A model generated the notes under the pieces. The model was not told where the DNA came from. It searched no databases and saw nothing but the letters and a program-made list of their open reading frames with translations. A DNA stretch of 64,000 nt from Rhodanobacter sp. L36. GTDB taxonomy: Bacteria; Pseudomonadota; Gammaproteobacteria; Xanthomonadales; Rhodanobacteraceae. The translations under genes were made by a program, and so were the position numbers. Each line of letters opens with the position of its first letter. The stretch's first letter is position 1. The DNA is taken from positions 580,903 to 644,902 of the forward strand of contig NZ_LMUV01000011.1 of assembly GCF_009765755.1 (NCBI RefSeq). The letters are read 5' to 3'. This document shows positions 31,148 to 40,838 of this stretch, piece after piece.

Positions 31148-31840
31148 ATGCCCGTCCTGCGCCAGCTACCCGTATGGGCCTGGATCGGCGGCGGCATACT
31201 GGCGTTCATTGCAGGACTCATCAATGCCGCGGGTTACATGGGCTTTCGGCATCAGTCGATCACCAACCTGACCGGCTCCACCAGTCTGCTGGGCGTGGCG
31301 CTGGGTACTGCCGACCACAACGAGGCCTGGCATTGGGCATTTTCGATCGGCGCATTCGTGCTTGGCGCGATTTTCAGTGGACTGATCGTGCAGCAGCGTA
31401 CGTTGAAGCTCGGCCGTCGCTACGGCGCGGCGCTGGTGCTCGAATCGCTGTTGCTGTTCGGCGCAGTGCCGCTGCTCGATGCGGGAAATTCGACGGGTTT
31501 GTATCTCGCTTCGATGGCGGCGGGTTTGCAAAACGGCATGGCCAGCACCTATAGCGGCATGGTCTTTCGAACCACGCACGTCTCGGGCATGTTCACCGAC
31601 CTGGGTATCTATATCGGCCAGCGCCTGCGCGGCCTGCAGGTGGATACGCTGCGTATCCGCGTCTGCGTGCTGGTGATCGGCACATTTTTGCTTGGCAGTG
31701 TCACCGGTGCATGGCTGTTCCGATTGCTGCAGGAACGCAGCTTGCTGATACCGGCAGCGCTGACCGGACTGTGCGGCGCGGGCTATGGCCTTTATTGCCA
31801 GTACCAACGAAAGACTGATACGGGCATCGGCACGACCTGA
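31148..31840 (+). CDS. DUF1275 (YoaK) family membrane protein
   Basis: 230 residues, starting 7 bases after lolA. About six hydrophobic helices. Family marks: WIGGGILAFIAGLINAAGYM, SITNLTGSTSLLGVAL, LYLASMAAGLQNGMASTYSG and RTTHVSGMFTDLGIYIGQ. The family is of unknown function; some members are annotated as permeases. Tight spacing suggests cotranscription with lolA. Confidence 0.9.
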   Translation: MPVLRQLPVWAWIGGGILAFIAGLINAAGYMGFRHQSITNLTGSTSLLGVALGTADHNEAWHWAFSIGAFVLGAIFSGLIVQQRTLKLGRRYGAALVLESLLLFGAVPLLDAGNSTGLYLASMAAGLQNGMASTYSGMVFRTTHVSGMFTDLGIYIGQRLRGLQVDTLRIRVCVLVIGTFLLGSVTGAWLFRLLQERSLLIPAALTGLCGAGYGLYCQYQRKTDTGIGTT

Positions 31841-31947
31841 CTCGCGCAGCGTGCCGTGCATGATTTTGCGAAGCGAACGGTCCATGCCAAACTCATTGGC
31901 GAGCTTGCACCGACTGTGTGGTTGGCAAGCGTAGCCAGGGAGAGCAC

Positions 31948-34686
31948 ATGTACATCGTCTGGGCGCTGGTGGGGCTGGCGCTGTTTTCCATTTTCGGAGG
32001 GACCGACCGCTATCTGTTTGGCGCGGCGGTGGGATTGGTGCTGGGCTTGCTGTGGGCGAGACAGTCGAGGCTGCGGCGTGAGCTCGCAAAACTTCGGGAG
32101 CAGCTCGATTCGTTGAGCAAACCGGCAAGCACAACAAAGCGAGAATCCAGCGCCGCGAACGCGGCTTCGTGGGGGCCGCTGACAATTTCATCCACTTCCG
32201 CATCCAACGACGAAGCGGCGCGCGTGAAGGCTGTCGTCGATTCCGACATGCCACCGTCGACAGCGACTGCACCGTCCGCACCGCCGCGTCCGGCTGTTTC
32301 AGCGCCGGTGATTGCCGCTGCGGCACCGCCGCGCGGGCCGGGTTTTGCGGAGTTGGCGATCGTGCGGATCAAGCGCTGGTTCACGGAAGGCAACGTGCCG
32401 GTGAAGATCGGCATGCTGGTGTTGTTTTTCGGCGTGGCGGCGTTGTTGAAGTACGCGTCGGATACCGGCCTGCTCACGTTGCCGATCGGGTTGCGCGTGG
32501 CGCTGGTCGCACTGGCTGCCATCGCCGCGTTGGCGTTCGGTTGGCGGCAACGCGATGCGCGGCGCGTGTTCGGGTTGTCGCTGCAGGGCGGTGCGATCGG
32601 CGTACTGCTGATCACCGTATTCGCAGCATTCCGCCTGTATCACCTGTTGCCGGCGACGGCAGCGTTCGCAATGCTGGTAATACTCGTCGCGGGTATCGGC
32701 ATCCTGGCGGTGTTGCAGGATGCATTGGCGCTGGCGGTGCTCGGGTTGCTCGCGGGGTTTCTCGCGCCGATCCTGGTGTCGACGGGGCAGGGCAGCCATG
32801 TCGCGTTGTTCACCTATTACGCCGTACTCAATGTGGCGATTCTCGGCATCGCGTGGAAGCGTTCGTGGCGGGTGCTGAATCTGCTCGGTTTCGTTGCGAC
32901 GTTTGGCATCGGCACCGCATGGGGCGTGTTGAAGTACCGGCCCGAATTATTCGCGAGCACCGAACCGTTCCTGATCCTCAATTTCCTGTTCTATCTCGCC
33001 ATTCCGCTGTTGTATTTGTTGCGCGCGCCACTGGATCGCCGGCGGGTGATCGATGGCTGCCTGCTTTTCGGCAATCCGCTGGTGAGCCTGCTGTTGCAGG
33101 CAGCGCTGCTGCACTGGCGTGGGCGTCCGCTTGCCATGTCGGCGCTGGCGGTCGCGGCGATTTACGTGGTCGTGGCGTGGAGCATTCGCAAGCAGGGTGG
33201 CATGGGCTTGTTGCGCGATGCCTGGGCAGTACTCGCGATCGCATTCGCCACAATCGCGGTGCCGTTGGCGTTGAGTGCACAACTCACCGGCAGCCTCTTC
33301 GCGCTCGAAGGCGCAGGTCTGATCTGGCTTGGGTTGCGCCAGCAACGCCGGCTGTCGCGCTGGAGCGGTTTCGCGTTGCAGATGTTCGCCGCCATCGCGC
33401 TCGTCATCGGCACTGTCGGAAATGATCACGCGTTGACCATCGCTTGGCTCGATCGCGATGTCATCGGCTCTCTGCTGCTGGCGGCCGGTGCCTTTGCAAG
33501 TTGCACGTTCTACGCGCGACTCGGCAGTGACGCGTTGATGCAACGGATCGCTGCGGTGTTTCTTTATGTTTGGGGGCTGTGCTGGTGGCTCGGTGCGATG
33601 GCCGTCGAGATCGATCGTCATCTGTCAGCCCGCACCGAAATCGCAGGCTTCCTCACGTTGTTTGCGTTCACTGCATGGGCGAGCGCCGAGGTGACGAATC
33701 GCGGGTGGCATCGCGAACTCGGCGCAGTGGTCGCGTTCACCGCGCCGGTGTTTTTTTTCCTGATGTTGCCACTGCTCACCTGGAACTGGCTTGTGCAACA
33801 GCCGCCGCTCTGGGGGTGGAACGCTGTCGTCGTGATAGCCAGCGCGCTGCTCGGCTGGCGAACCCTGGTGTGCCTCCGCACGCGACCTATCGCGGCACTG
33901 CTCACGCAGCTTGGCTGGTGGTGGCGATGGTTGCTGGTGGCCTGCAGTGCGATCGGCGTTTTTTTCGCCGGCAGTCGCTGGCTGTCGGATGACTGGCACA
34001 TCGTTCTCGTGCTGGTGCCTGTCTGCACGCTGTCCTGGATCACGCTGACGCGTCCACGCTGGATCGCACCGCCATTGCGGGAACTTCTATCGCAGCTACG
34101 ACCGTCTTTGTTGTATTCGCTGCTTGGCGTGCTTGGCGTTTCATGGCTGGCAGCGTTGTTTTTCGCCGGAGACACCACGCCGTTGCATTACCTGCCGTTG
34201 CTCAATCCGGTCGAGTTGTTGTTGCTGGTGATTTTGATGTGCTTGGCGCGTTGGCTGATCGATGCATCCACGCCGGCATGGATACGCCGCCAGCGACCCA
34301 TCGTGCTGGGTTTGCTGGGCATGGCCTTCGTGACCAGCACCACGTTGCGGACGGTGCATCAATGGGGCGGCGTGCCATGGAATGACGCGCTGAACGATTC
34401 GAGCCTGGCGCAGATGTCGCTCACTGTGGTGTGGAGCGTGGTCGGTTTGCTGGCATGGGTTTGGGGATCGCGTCGCAGCCAGCGACTCGTGTGGCTGGCG
34501 GGTGCCGTCACCATGGCGGTCGTACTGGCGAAACTGCTGCTGGTCGATCGTGACCATCTGGGCAATCTGTTCGGCATCGCCTCGTTCATCGCCTACGGGC
34601 TGCTGTGCACGCTCATCGGATATCTCGCGCCGGCACCGCCGAAACATTCTCATCCAACCCTTCCGGAAACCGCTGATGCGTCCTGA
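31948..34686 (+). CDS. DUF2339 multi-pass membrane protein
   Basis: 912 residues from ATG 31948 behind AGGGAGAG. The N-terminus has two hydrophobic stretches and a short coiled segment (RQSRLRRELAKLREQLDSL). A Thr/Ser/Ala/Pro-rich soluble linker (about 60-140) and RIKRWFTEGNVPVKIGMLVL follow, then some 20 or more hydrophobic helices to the end. GNVPVKIGMLVLFFGVAALL is the hallmark entry of the DUF2339 domain. The function is unknown. It overlaps the start of the DUF3999 gene by 11 bases; these two families are regular partners, indicating a joint membrane complex. Confidence 0.92.
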   Translation: MYIVWALVGLALFSIFGGTDRYLFGAAVGLVLGLLWARQSRLRRELAKLREQLDSLSKPASTTKRESSAANAASWGPLTISSTSASNDEAARVKAVVDSDMPPSTATAPSAPPRPAVSAPVIAAAAPPRGPGFAELAIVRIKRWFTEGNVPVKIGMLVLFFGVAALLKYASDTGLLTLPIGLRVALVALAAIAALAFGWRQRDARRVFGLSLQGGAIGVLLITVFAAFRLYHLLPATAAFAMLVILVAGIGILAVLQDALALAVLGLLAGFLAPILVSTGQGSHVALFTYYAVLNVAILGIAWKRSWRVLNLLGFVATFGIGTAWGVLKYRPELFASTEPFLILNFLFYLAIPLLYLLRAPLDRRRVIDGCLLFGNPLVSLLLQAALLHWRGRPLAMSALAVAAIYVVVAWSIRKQGGMGLLRDAWAVLAIAFATIAVPLALSAQLTGSLFALEGAGLIWLGLRQQRRLSRWSGFALQMFAAIALVIGTVGNDHALTIAWLDRDVIGSLLLAAGAFASCTFYARLGSDALMQRIAAVFLYVWGLCWWLGAMAVEIDRHLSARTEIAGFLTLFAFTAWASAEVTNRGWHRELGAVVAFTAPVFFFLMLPLLTWNWLVQQPPLWGWNAVVVIASALLGWRTLVCLRTRPIAALLTQLGWWWRWLLVACSAIGVFFAGSRWLSDDWHIVLVLVPVCTLSWITLTRPRWIAPPLRELLSQLRPSLLYSLLGVLGVSWLAALFFAGDTTPLHYLPLLNPVELLLLVILMCLARWLIDASTPAWIRRQRPIVLGLLGMAFVTSTTLRTVHQWGGVPWNDALNDSSLAQMSLTVVWSVVGLLAWVWGSRRSQRLVWLAGAVTMAVVLAKLLLVDRDHLGNLFGIASFIAYGLLCTLIGYLAPAPPKHSHPTLPETADAS

Positions 34687-36088
34687 TCATTCTTCGTGGA
34701 ACTTGCGGCCGCTGAATCGCCGCGTGTTGATCGCACTCGCCTTGCTACTGCCGGTTTGTGCCGCAGCAGTGACGCCCAGCGATTACGCCTATCGTTTCGC
34801 ATTGCAAACCAAAGGCAACAGCGAAGCATGGCGCGTGGAACTGACGCCCGCGGTATATGCCGTAAGTCGGCGCGATGCGGATCTGCACGATCTGGTGGTG
34901 GTCAATGCACAGGGACGCGAAGTGCCGTTCGCATCATTGCCTGTCACAGCGCCGATGGCGCATCCCTATGCTTTGAAAGCCCACCTGCTGCCGCTGCCGG
35001 CGGATGCCGCACACCCCGATGACGTTCGCGTGCAACGCAACGCGAATGGCGACATCGTGATCGATCAGTCGCGAGGCAACGTCGCCGAAAAACCCACGCA
35101 GTGGCTGGTCGACGCCAAGCGCGAGGTGAGTCTCGAAAGCATCGAATTCGATGCATCGGCGCTGACGCAAGACCTGCGCATCCATCTCGCCGTGGATTCG
35201 AGTAACGACCTGCAGCAGTGGGAAAACCGCAGCGACGACACCGAGATCGTCAGCATCAAGCGCGGCGACGATGCGGTAGAACAGAACAAAATAAGCATCA
35301 GTGGTGAGCCCGCGCGCTATTACCGCTTGCGCCTCATCGACGGCAACGCACCGTGGGATAGCACGCAAACACCTTTGGTGAACCTCGCCGGCAGTTTCAT
35401 CGATGCCGCTGCGGATGGTGCAGCCTCTCGCCAATGGCAAACATTGAAGGCGCAAGCTACCAGCAAGTCGGCTTCCGGCGGTACGGATTACGACTATCAA
35501 CTGCCAGCGACACTGCCTGTGGAAGCAGCACGCGTGATACTCGCTGGTGCCAACACCGTCGCGCGTTTCGTACTCACGACGCACGATGCAGAAGGCGCAG
35601 CGGATGCGTCGCTGGCCACGATAACCGCCGTGCAGGCCGGTCACTCTGCGAACGACGCCAGGGTTGATACTTTCGATGCCATTCGCGTGCAGCATCTGCG
35701 CTTGCATACCGATACACCACTGGCACAGGCGCCTGCGCTCGCTGTGGGCTGGCATCCGGACACGTTGGTATTTCTGGCCGAAGGCGCGGGTCCTTACAGT
35801 TTGCTGGTGGGCAGCTACGCCGCGCGACGTGGCGATTATCCAGTCGATGCTGCACTGGAAAAGATGCGTCCCGCGGATGCCGGCGGTGATTGGCAACCGC
35901 CGCAAGCGATGCTGGGCGAACGAAGCGATGCTGGCGGCGCAGCAGCCCTGCTCGCACCCAAAGTGCCTTACGACTGGACGAAGCCGTTGTTGTGGATTGT
36001 GCTGGTCGGCGGAGCACTGCTGGTGGCCGGCATGGCACTCAGCCTGCTTCGGCAATCGAAGCGCGACGACGACAACGCAGCCGGTTGA
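34676..36088 (+). CDS. DUF3999 family exported membrane-anchored protein
   Basis: 470 residues from ATG 34676, which lies inside the last codons of the DUF2339 gene. Signal peptide LIALALLLPVCAAAV, then a large beta-rich periplasmic region (YAYRFALQTKGNSEAWRVEL, WLVDAKREVSLESIEFDASA, ARYYRLRLIDGNAPWDSTQT) and one C-terminal TM helix (LLWIVLVGGALLVAGMALSL) with a short basic tail. This is the expected DUF3999 layout. The role is unknown; the coupling to DUF2339 and a periplasmic sandwich-like domain suggest carbohydrate or envelope binding. It ends 9 bases from the convergent diguanylate cyclase. Confidence 0.9.
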   Translation: MRPDHSSWNLRPLNRRVLIALALLLPVCAAAVTPSDYAYRFALQTKGNSEAWRVELTPAVYAVSRRDADLHDLVVVNAQGREVPFASLPVTAPMAHPYALKAHLLPLPADAAHPDDVRVQRNANGDIVIDQSRGNVAEKPTQWLVDAKREVSLESIEFDASALTQDLRIHLAVDSSNDLQQWENRSDDTEIVSIKRGDDAVEQNKISISGEPARYYRLRLIDGNAPWDSTQTPLVNLAGSFIDAAADGAASRQWQTLKAQATSKSASGGTDYDYQLPATLPVEAARVILAGANTVARFVLTTHDAEGAADASLATITAVQAGHSANDARVDTFDAIRVQHLRLHTDTPLAQAPALAVGWHPDTLVFLAEGAGPYSLLVGSYAARRGDYPVDAALEKMRPADAGGDWQPPQAMLGERSDAGGAAALLAPKVPYDWTKPLLWIVLVGGALLVAGMALSLLRQSKRDDDNAAG

Positions 36089-36097
36089 ATTGCTGGC

Positions 36098-39000
36098 TCA
36101 GCTCGCCGCAACACAGCGGTTGCGGCCGTTGCGCTTGGCTTCGTAGAGCGCCTTGTCTGCGCGCGAAAGCCATTGCTCGACGGATTCGTCGGCCCGCAGC
36201 AAGGCCACGCCGATGCTGACGGTCACGTTAATCCGTCGACCCTCGTGCATGACCACTGCGACAACCAGAGCATCGCGAATGCGCTCCACGGTTTCCATTG
36301 CGTTGACCAGCCGCGTGCGTGGCAGGCAGAGAACAAACTCTTCGCCACCGTAGCGACCCACGAGATCGCCCTGCCGGCAATGCCGCTTGATCACCTCGAT
36401 CGCGGCGCGGATCACGGTGTCGCCCGCAAGGTGCCCATGCGTGTCGTTGATCTGCTTGAAGCGATCCAGATCGAACAACGCGATGCAGATCGGGCCATCG
36501 CCTGCCATTTCACGTTCGCCGCTGGCCAGTTCGAGGAATCGACGACGGTTGTAAGCACCCGTGAGGCCATCGGTGCCAGCCAGTTCATCCAGGCGCTGAT
36601 TCGCCGTGCGCAGATCGCGGGTCTGGTCATCGATGGTGAGTTGCATTCGCTTGGCCTGGCGGCGCAAGTACAGCGTGCGCAAATGCACCAGCACAGCCAT
36701 GATCACCAGCAACAACAAAATCGCCACCAGGCGCGCGGCGATCGTTTCGTACCAGCGCGGGTTGACCCTCACGGTCAGGCTCGTTTCCACCGTGTGCGCG
36801 TTCATGCCGCGCGTGATTGCGCGCAGTTGCAGTCGATAATTGCCGTGGGGCAGGTTGGTATAGATCGCGCTGGGCAGGCTGCCTTTGGAAACATCCGTCC
36901 AGCTTTCGTCGAGGCCGTCCATGCGATAGCTGTAGGACGTTTCCATCGGTGATTTATAGTCGAGCAACGAGAAGTCCACGCGCAGATTCCGGCTGCGCGA
37001 GTCGAGCGTGAACACTTCGCCGTTGCCGGGCAGTTTGCCGAACGCCATCGGCGTGCCATTGAGCACGGCCTGCGTGATCGCCAGCGGCGCTTCGTCAAGT
37101 TTTGGCGGTTGCCAGTGCGGACGAATGACCGTCAACCCGCCGAGGCCTCCGAACATCAACTCGCCGCCGGGTGCTCGCGCCGCGGCAGTGTGGATATAGC
37201 TAAGGATATGCAAGCCGTCGCGCGTGCCTAGGTTCTGCACTACGTGTGAGCTGGCGTCCACTTTGGCGATGTCGTTGGACAAGCTTGCCCACACTTGCCC
37301 GCGATCGTCGGCAAGCACTGCGTTGACCTTGGCGCTGGCCAGCCCTTCCGCGAGACCCACCGTTTCAAAGCGATACGGATGACCGGCTACAGGCTGCTCG
37401 ATGACACCGAGGCCACCGTAAGTGCTGACCCACACGCGGCCTTGCGGGTCGCTGGCGATCGAGCCGACGTAATCCTGCGGCAGGCTGGTCGGATCGTCCG
37501 CGCGATGACGAAGATTGTTGAAGCCGTTGTCCTTGCCGATGTCGTCGGTGATGCTGATGCCATGAATCGTGCCGATCCACCACGCGTTCCGGATTCGCGC
37601 GATTTGCCGCACGGTGTTGCTGGAAAGGCTGGTTGGATCGGCTGGTATGTTGCTGAAATGAGACAGCGCGTGGCTGCGCGTGTCGTAGCGATAGATGCCG
37701 TTGTATGTGCCCACGAGCATGTTCGCGCCATTGGGCTGCAGGCTCAGCACCGGCTGATCGTCCAGACCCGGCACGATGGAATCTTGTATGGCCAGCGTGT
37801 CCGGATCGACACGCGCCAGGCCCTGCGTGCCGACCCAGATCGCATGGTCATCGCCCTCGGCGAAAGCCTGCACATCACGATGTGACTGCGTATGGCCCAG
37901 GCGCAGGTGGCGCATGGTGCCGGAAGCCAAGTCGATCATGTCGATGTGACCGGCACCGAGGCCGAGCCAGATGCGCTGGCGCGAATCCACGAAGATGCCA
38001 TGCACGTTCGTGTCCGAGAGCGCGTGATCTTCCAGCGGTGAAGGGAGAATTGCGAATGCGGTGCGTGCGTTCGGGTCGCTGCGTGCAATGCCCAGGTCCG
38101 TCGCCGCCCAGATATTGCCGGCACGATCCTGCAACAGCGAGCGTACCGAATTGCCGGGAAGCGACGACGCCTTCGCGGGGTCGTGTTCGATCGTCCGCGT
38201 GTGATCGCTGCCCGGTGTAACTTCGATGATGCCGCCGCCGTCGGTGGCGATCCACATGCGGTTTTCGGAGGCCTCGAGAAAATCGCGCGTCGTCGCCTGT
38301 TGCGTGCCGCCGGGATTGCCGCTGTAACCGGGCACGGCGTGCCACTGGCCGCCGGTATCACGATAGGTCGCACCAGCCTGACCGCTGCCGGCCCACACGC
38401 GATGTTCACGATCTTCGTACAGCGCCCAGATCTGGTTGTGCAGCACGGCGATCGATTCGTCGTCCGTCGAGGTCACCGGCACAAAAATCTTCGAGCCGGG
38501 TTTGCGCAGAAACAAGCCAGCGTTGTTGCCAAGCCAGAGGTTGCCTGCACGATCCTGCATCACACTGAAATTGCGCGGCGAAGTACCAGGGCCCGTGTCA
38601 ACCAGTTCAATTTTTTCGGAATGCAGATCCAGATGATCCAGGCCTGAATCCGTGGCGATCCATACGCCGCCGGCGTGGTCGTCGGCGAGGCAATAGATCT
38701 TGCGATCGACTGTTCCGCCGATGCCGACCGGGTAGGGTTTGAAGGCGTTGTTCTGGGGATCGAATCGGACGAGTCCGCCGGCGTTTGTGCCGACCAGCAA
38801 ACTTCCGTCGGGCAGCGCAAGCAGATTGCGCACATACGCATCGGGTGGCCCGGGCACGCCGGGGCCGCCCGTTTCGAACACCTGCATGCGGTATCCGTCG
38901 TATCGGACCAGGCCGCCCATGGTGCCGATCCAGATCAGCCCGCGGCGATCCTGCGTGACTGCGGTGGCGATGGAATGCGGCAGGCCTTCGGAGACGCCGA

Positions 39001-39145
39001 TGGTGTCGAACCATGGGGAGTCGAACGGCGCCCATGGATCACCTGCTGGCGCAGCAGCGGCGCGCACATGGAGCACGCACAATAAACTCAACGCGAACGA
39101 GGCCAGCCAGGCGCGCCAGTCGGGTAGACGACTTCGGTGATTCAT
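36098..39145 (-). CDS. Two-component-type propeller sensor diguanylate cyclase
   Basis: 1015 residues, ATG 39145. Signal peptide about 1-30. A long Reg_prop beta-propeller region follows (about 45-690) with repeated patterns such as DRRGLIWIGTMGGLVRYDGY, DRAGNLWLGNNAGLF and DPQGRVWVSTYGGLGV. Then come a Y_Y_Y-type domain (YSYRMDGLDESWTDVSKGSL), a TM helix near 795-815 and a GGEEF domain with GTDGLTGAYNRRRFLELASG and VGRYGGEEFVLCLPRTR. RQGD lies five residues before GGEEF, the inhibitory I-site. It should synthesise cyclic-di-GMP in the cytoplasm in response to a periplasmic ligand, with product feedback. It is divergent from rarA. Confidence 0.95.
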   Translation of the reverse strand: MNHRSRLPDWRAWLASFALSLLCVLHVRAAAAPAGDPWAPFDSPWFDTIGVSEGLPHSIATAVTQDRRGLIWIGTMGGLVRYDGYRMQVFETGGPGVPGPPDAYVRNLLALPDGSLLVGTNAGGLVRFDPQNNAFKPYPVGIGGTVDRKIYCLADDHAGGVWIATDSGLDHLDLHSEKIELVDTGPGTSPRNFSVMQDRAGNLWLGNNAGLFLRKPGSKIFVPVTSTDDESIAVLHNQIWALYEDREHRVWAGSGQAGATYRDTGGQWHAVPGYSGNPGGTQQATTRDFLEASENRMWIATDGGGIIEVTPGSDHTRTIEHDPAKASSLPGNSVRSLLQDRAGNIWAATDLGIARSDPNARTAFAILPSPLEDHALSDTNVHGIFVDSRQRIWLGLGAGHIDMIDLASGTMRHLRLGHTQSHRDVQAFAEGDDHAIWVGTQGLARVDPDTLAIQDSIVPGLDDQPVLSLQPNGANMLVGTYNGIYRYDTRSHALSHFSNIPADPTSLSSNTVRQIARIRNAWWIGTIHGISITDDIGKDNGFNNLRHRADDPTSLPQDYVGSIASDPQGRVWVSTYGGLGVIEQPVAGHPYRFETVGLAEGLASAKVNAVLADDRGQVWASLSNDIAKVDASSHVVQNLGTRDGLHILSYIHTAAARAPGGELMFGGLGGLTVIRPHWQPPKLDEAPLAITQAVLNGTPMAFGKLPGNGEVFTLDSRSRNLRVDFSLLDYKSPMETSYSYRMDGLDESWTDVSKGSLPSAIYTNLPHGNYRLQLRAITRGMNAHTVETSLTVRVNPRWYETIAARLVAILLLLVIMAVLVHLRTLYLRRQAKRMQLTIDDQTRDLRTANQRLDELAGTDGLTGAYNRRRFLELASGEREMAGDGPICIALFDLDRFKQINDTHGHLAGDTVIRAAIEVIKRHCRQGDLVGRYGGEEFVLCLPRTRLVNAMETVERIRDALVVAVVMHEGRRINVTVSIGVALLRADESVEQWLSRADKALYEAKRNGRNRCVAAS

Positions 39146-39310
39146 GCGAAACGCAGCGCGCAGAAAAGATCGGCCGGACCATCAAAACGGATCGCCGATT
39201 CTGTATTCACGTGCTTGCTCGACGCCGCGGCTGCATTGGGATCGCATCATATCCGCAAGCTGCCTTGCAAGGTGAAAGGGTGTCGACAGGCCTTGCCGTA
39301 TCATGGGCGC

Positions 39311-40648
39311 ATGCCACGCTCGACGACGCCAGCTGCGGATCTTTTCGCCGAACCCGATTCGCTGCGTCCGCTGGCCGAACGCATGCGTCCGCGCGGCCTC
39401 GACGAAATCGTCGGCCAGCGTCGTCTGGTGGGTGAGGACAAGGCGCTGCGTCGCGCGCTGGAGGCGGGCAAGATTCACTCGATGGTGCTGTGGGGGCCGC
39501 CTGGCTGCGGCAAAACCACGCTGGCGCTGCTGGTGGCGAGATATGCCGATGCGGAATTTCGTGCGATTTCCGCGGTGCTTTCCGGTTTGCCCGATGTGCG
39601 CAAGGCGCTGGCCGAGGCGGAAGTTCACTTCGCGCAAGGCCGACGCACGGTGTTGTTCGTCGATGAGGTGCACCGTTTCAACAAGACCCAGCAGGATGCT
39701 TTCCTGCCGCACATCGAGCGCGGCATCATCATCTTCATCGGCGCCACCACCGAAAACCCGTCGTTCGAGTTGAACTCCGCGCTGCTGTCGCGATGCCGTG
39801 TGCACGTGATGGAGCCGGTGTCGGTATCCGACATCGTGGCGGCACTCAAGCGCGCGTTAATGGATACCGAACGCGGGCTGGGCGAACTGCAATTGCAGGT
39901 AAGCGATGAGTCGCTCGATTCGATCGCCCAGGCTGCCGATGGCGACGTGCGTCGTGCGCTGACCTTGCTGGAAATTGCCGGAGAACTGGCGGAAAACCGC
40001 TGCATCGACGACAGCACGCTCGCGCAGGTACTGGCCGATCGCACGCGACGTTTCGACAAGATGGGCGAGCAGTTCTACGACCAGATTTCAGCGCTGCATA
40101 AATCCGTGCGCTCGTCCGATCCCGATGCGGCGGTCTACTGGCTTTGTCGCATGCTCGATGGCGGCGTCGACCCGCTTTATCTCGCGCGCCGAATGACGCG
40201 CATGGCAGTGGAAGATGTCGGCCTGGCCGAACCGCGCGCATGGCGCATGGCGCTGGACGCGTGGGATACCTATGAACGCCTCGGCAGTCCAGAAGGCGAA
40301 CTCGGCCTGGCGCAGCTCGTCATCTGGCTGGCCATCGCGCCCAAGAGCAACGCCGCGTATGTCGCCTACAACAAGGCACGCGCGGCCGTGCGCGACGGCG
40401 GCACGCTCGAAGTTCCCATGCACCTGCGCAACGCACCGACCAAACTGATGAAAGGCCTCGGCTACGGCAAGGGCTATCAATACGACCACGATGCCGAAGG
40501 TGGCGTAGCGCTGGATCAGCAATGTCTCCCCGACGCACTCGAAGGCAGCGTGTTCTATGAGCCTGTCGAGCGCGGACTGGAAGTGCAGCTGCGCGAGAAG
40601 CTGCTGGCCTTGCGCGAAGCACGCAGGCAGGCGCGCGGAAATTCCTAG
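39311..40648 (+). CDS. rarA: Replication-associated recombination protein A (AAA+ ATPase)
   Basis: 445 residues from ATG 39311. The frame is open back to 39137, but the start chosen gives the conserved N-terminus LRPLAERMRPRGLDEIVGQR. Walker A in MVLWGPPGCGKTTLALL, Walker B in TVLFVDEVHRFNKTQQD, sensor IIFIGATTENPSFELNSALL, and the C-terminal signatures GVDPLYLARRMTRMAVEDVG and AYVAYNKARAAVRDGG. MgsA/RarA acts at stalled forks with SSB. Orthologues normally precede serS; here a decayed gene and a sulfotransferase separate them. Confidence 0.97.
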   Translation: MPRSTTPAADLFAEPDSLRPLAERMRPRGLDEIVGQRRLVGEDKALRRALEAGKIHSMVLWGPPGCGKTTLALLVARYADAEFRAISAVLSGLPDVRKALAEAEVHFAQGRRTVLFVDEVHRFNKTQQDAFLPHIERGIIIFIGATTENPSFELNSALLSRCRVHVMEPVSVSDIVAALKRALMDTERGLGELQLQVSDESLDSIAQAADGDVRRALTLLEIAGELAENRCIDDSTLAQVLADRTRRFDKMGEQFYDQISALHKSVRSSDPDAAVYWLCRMLDGGVDPLYLARRMTRMAVEDVGLAEPRAWRMALDAWDTYERLGSPEGELGLAQLVIWLAIAPKSNAAYVAYNKARAAVRDGGTLEVPMHLRNAPTKLMKGLGYGKGYQYDHDAEGGVALDQQCLPDALEGSVFYEPVERGLEVQLREKLLALREARRQARGNS

Positions 40649-40838
40649 GCTGACGCGGGTCCTATCAGTGACCTTGCTCAGGAAGGAGTTCCTTCTGGCA
40701 ACACCGGGCGTCATGCAGCGATGCTTCGCGGCAGGCTCCTGGAACGTTCGCAACATCCCGATGCCCTTGGACACGCTAAGGAAAGCCAAGAAACGCAAAC
40801 AGTCCGGCTAAAAAGTCGAACGCCGGACGGCAACGACC

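Noticed and set aside
40652..40838. Possible TPR-like remnant upstream of the dead glycosyltransferase
   Set aside because: One frame reads RGRLLERSQHPDALGHAKE, vaguely like a TPR repeat, but one repeat with stops around it is not enough evidence.
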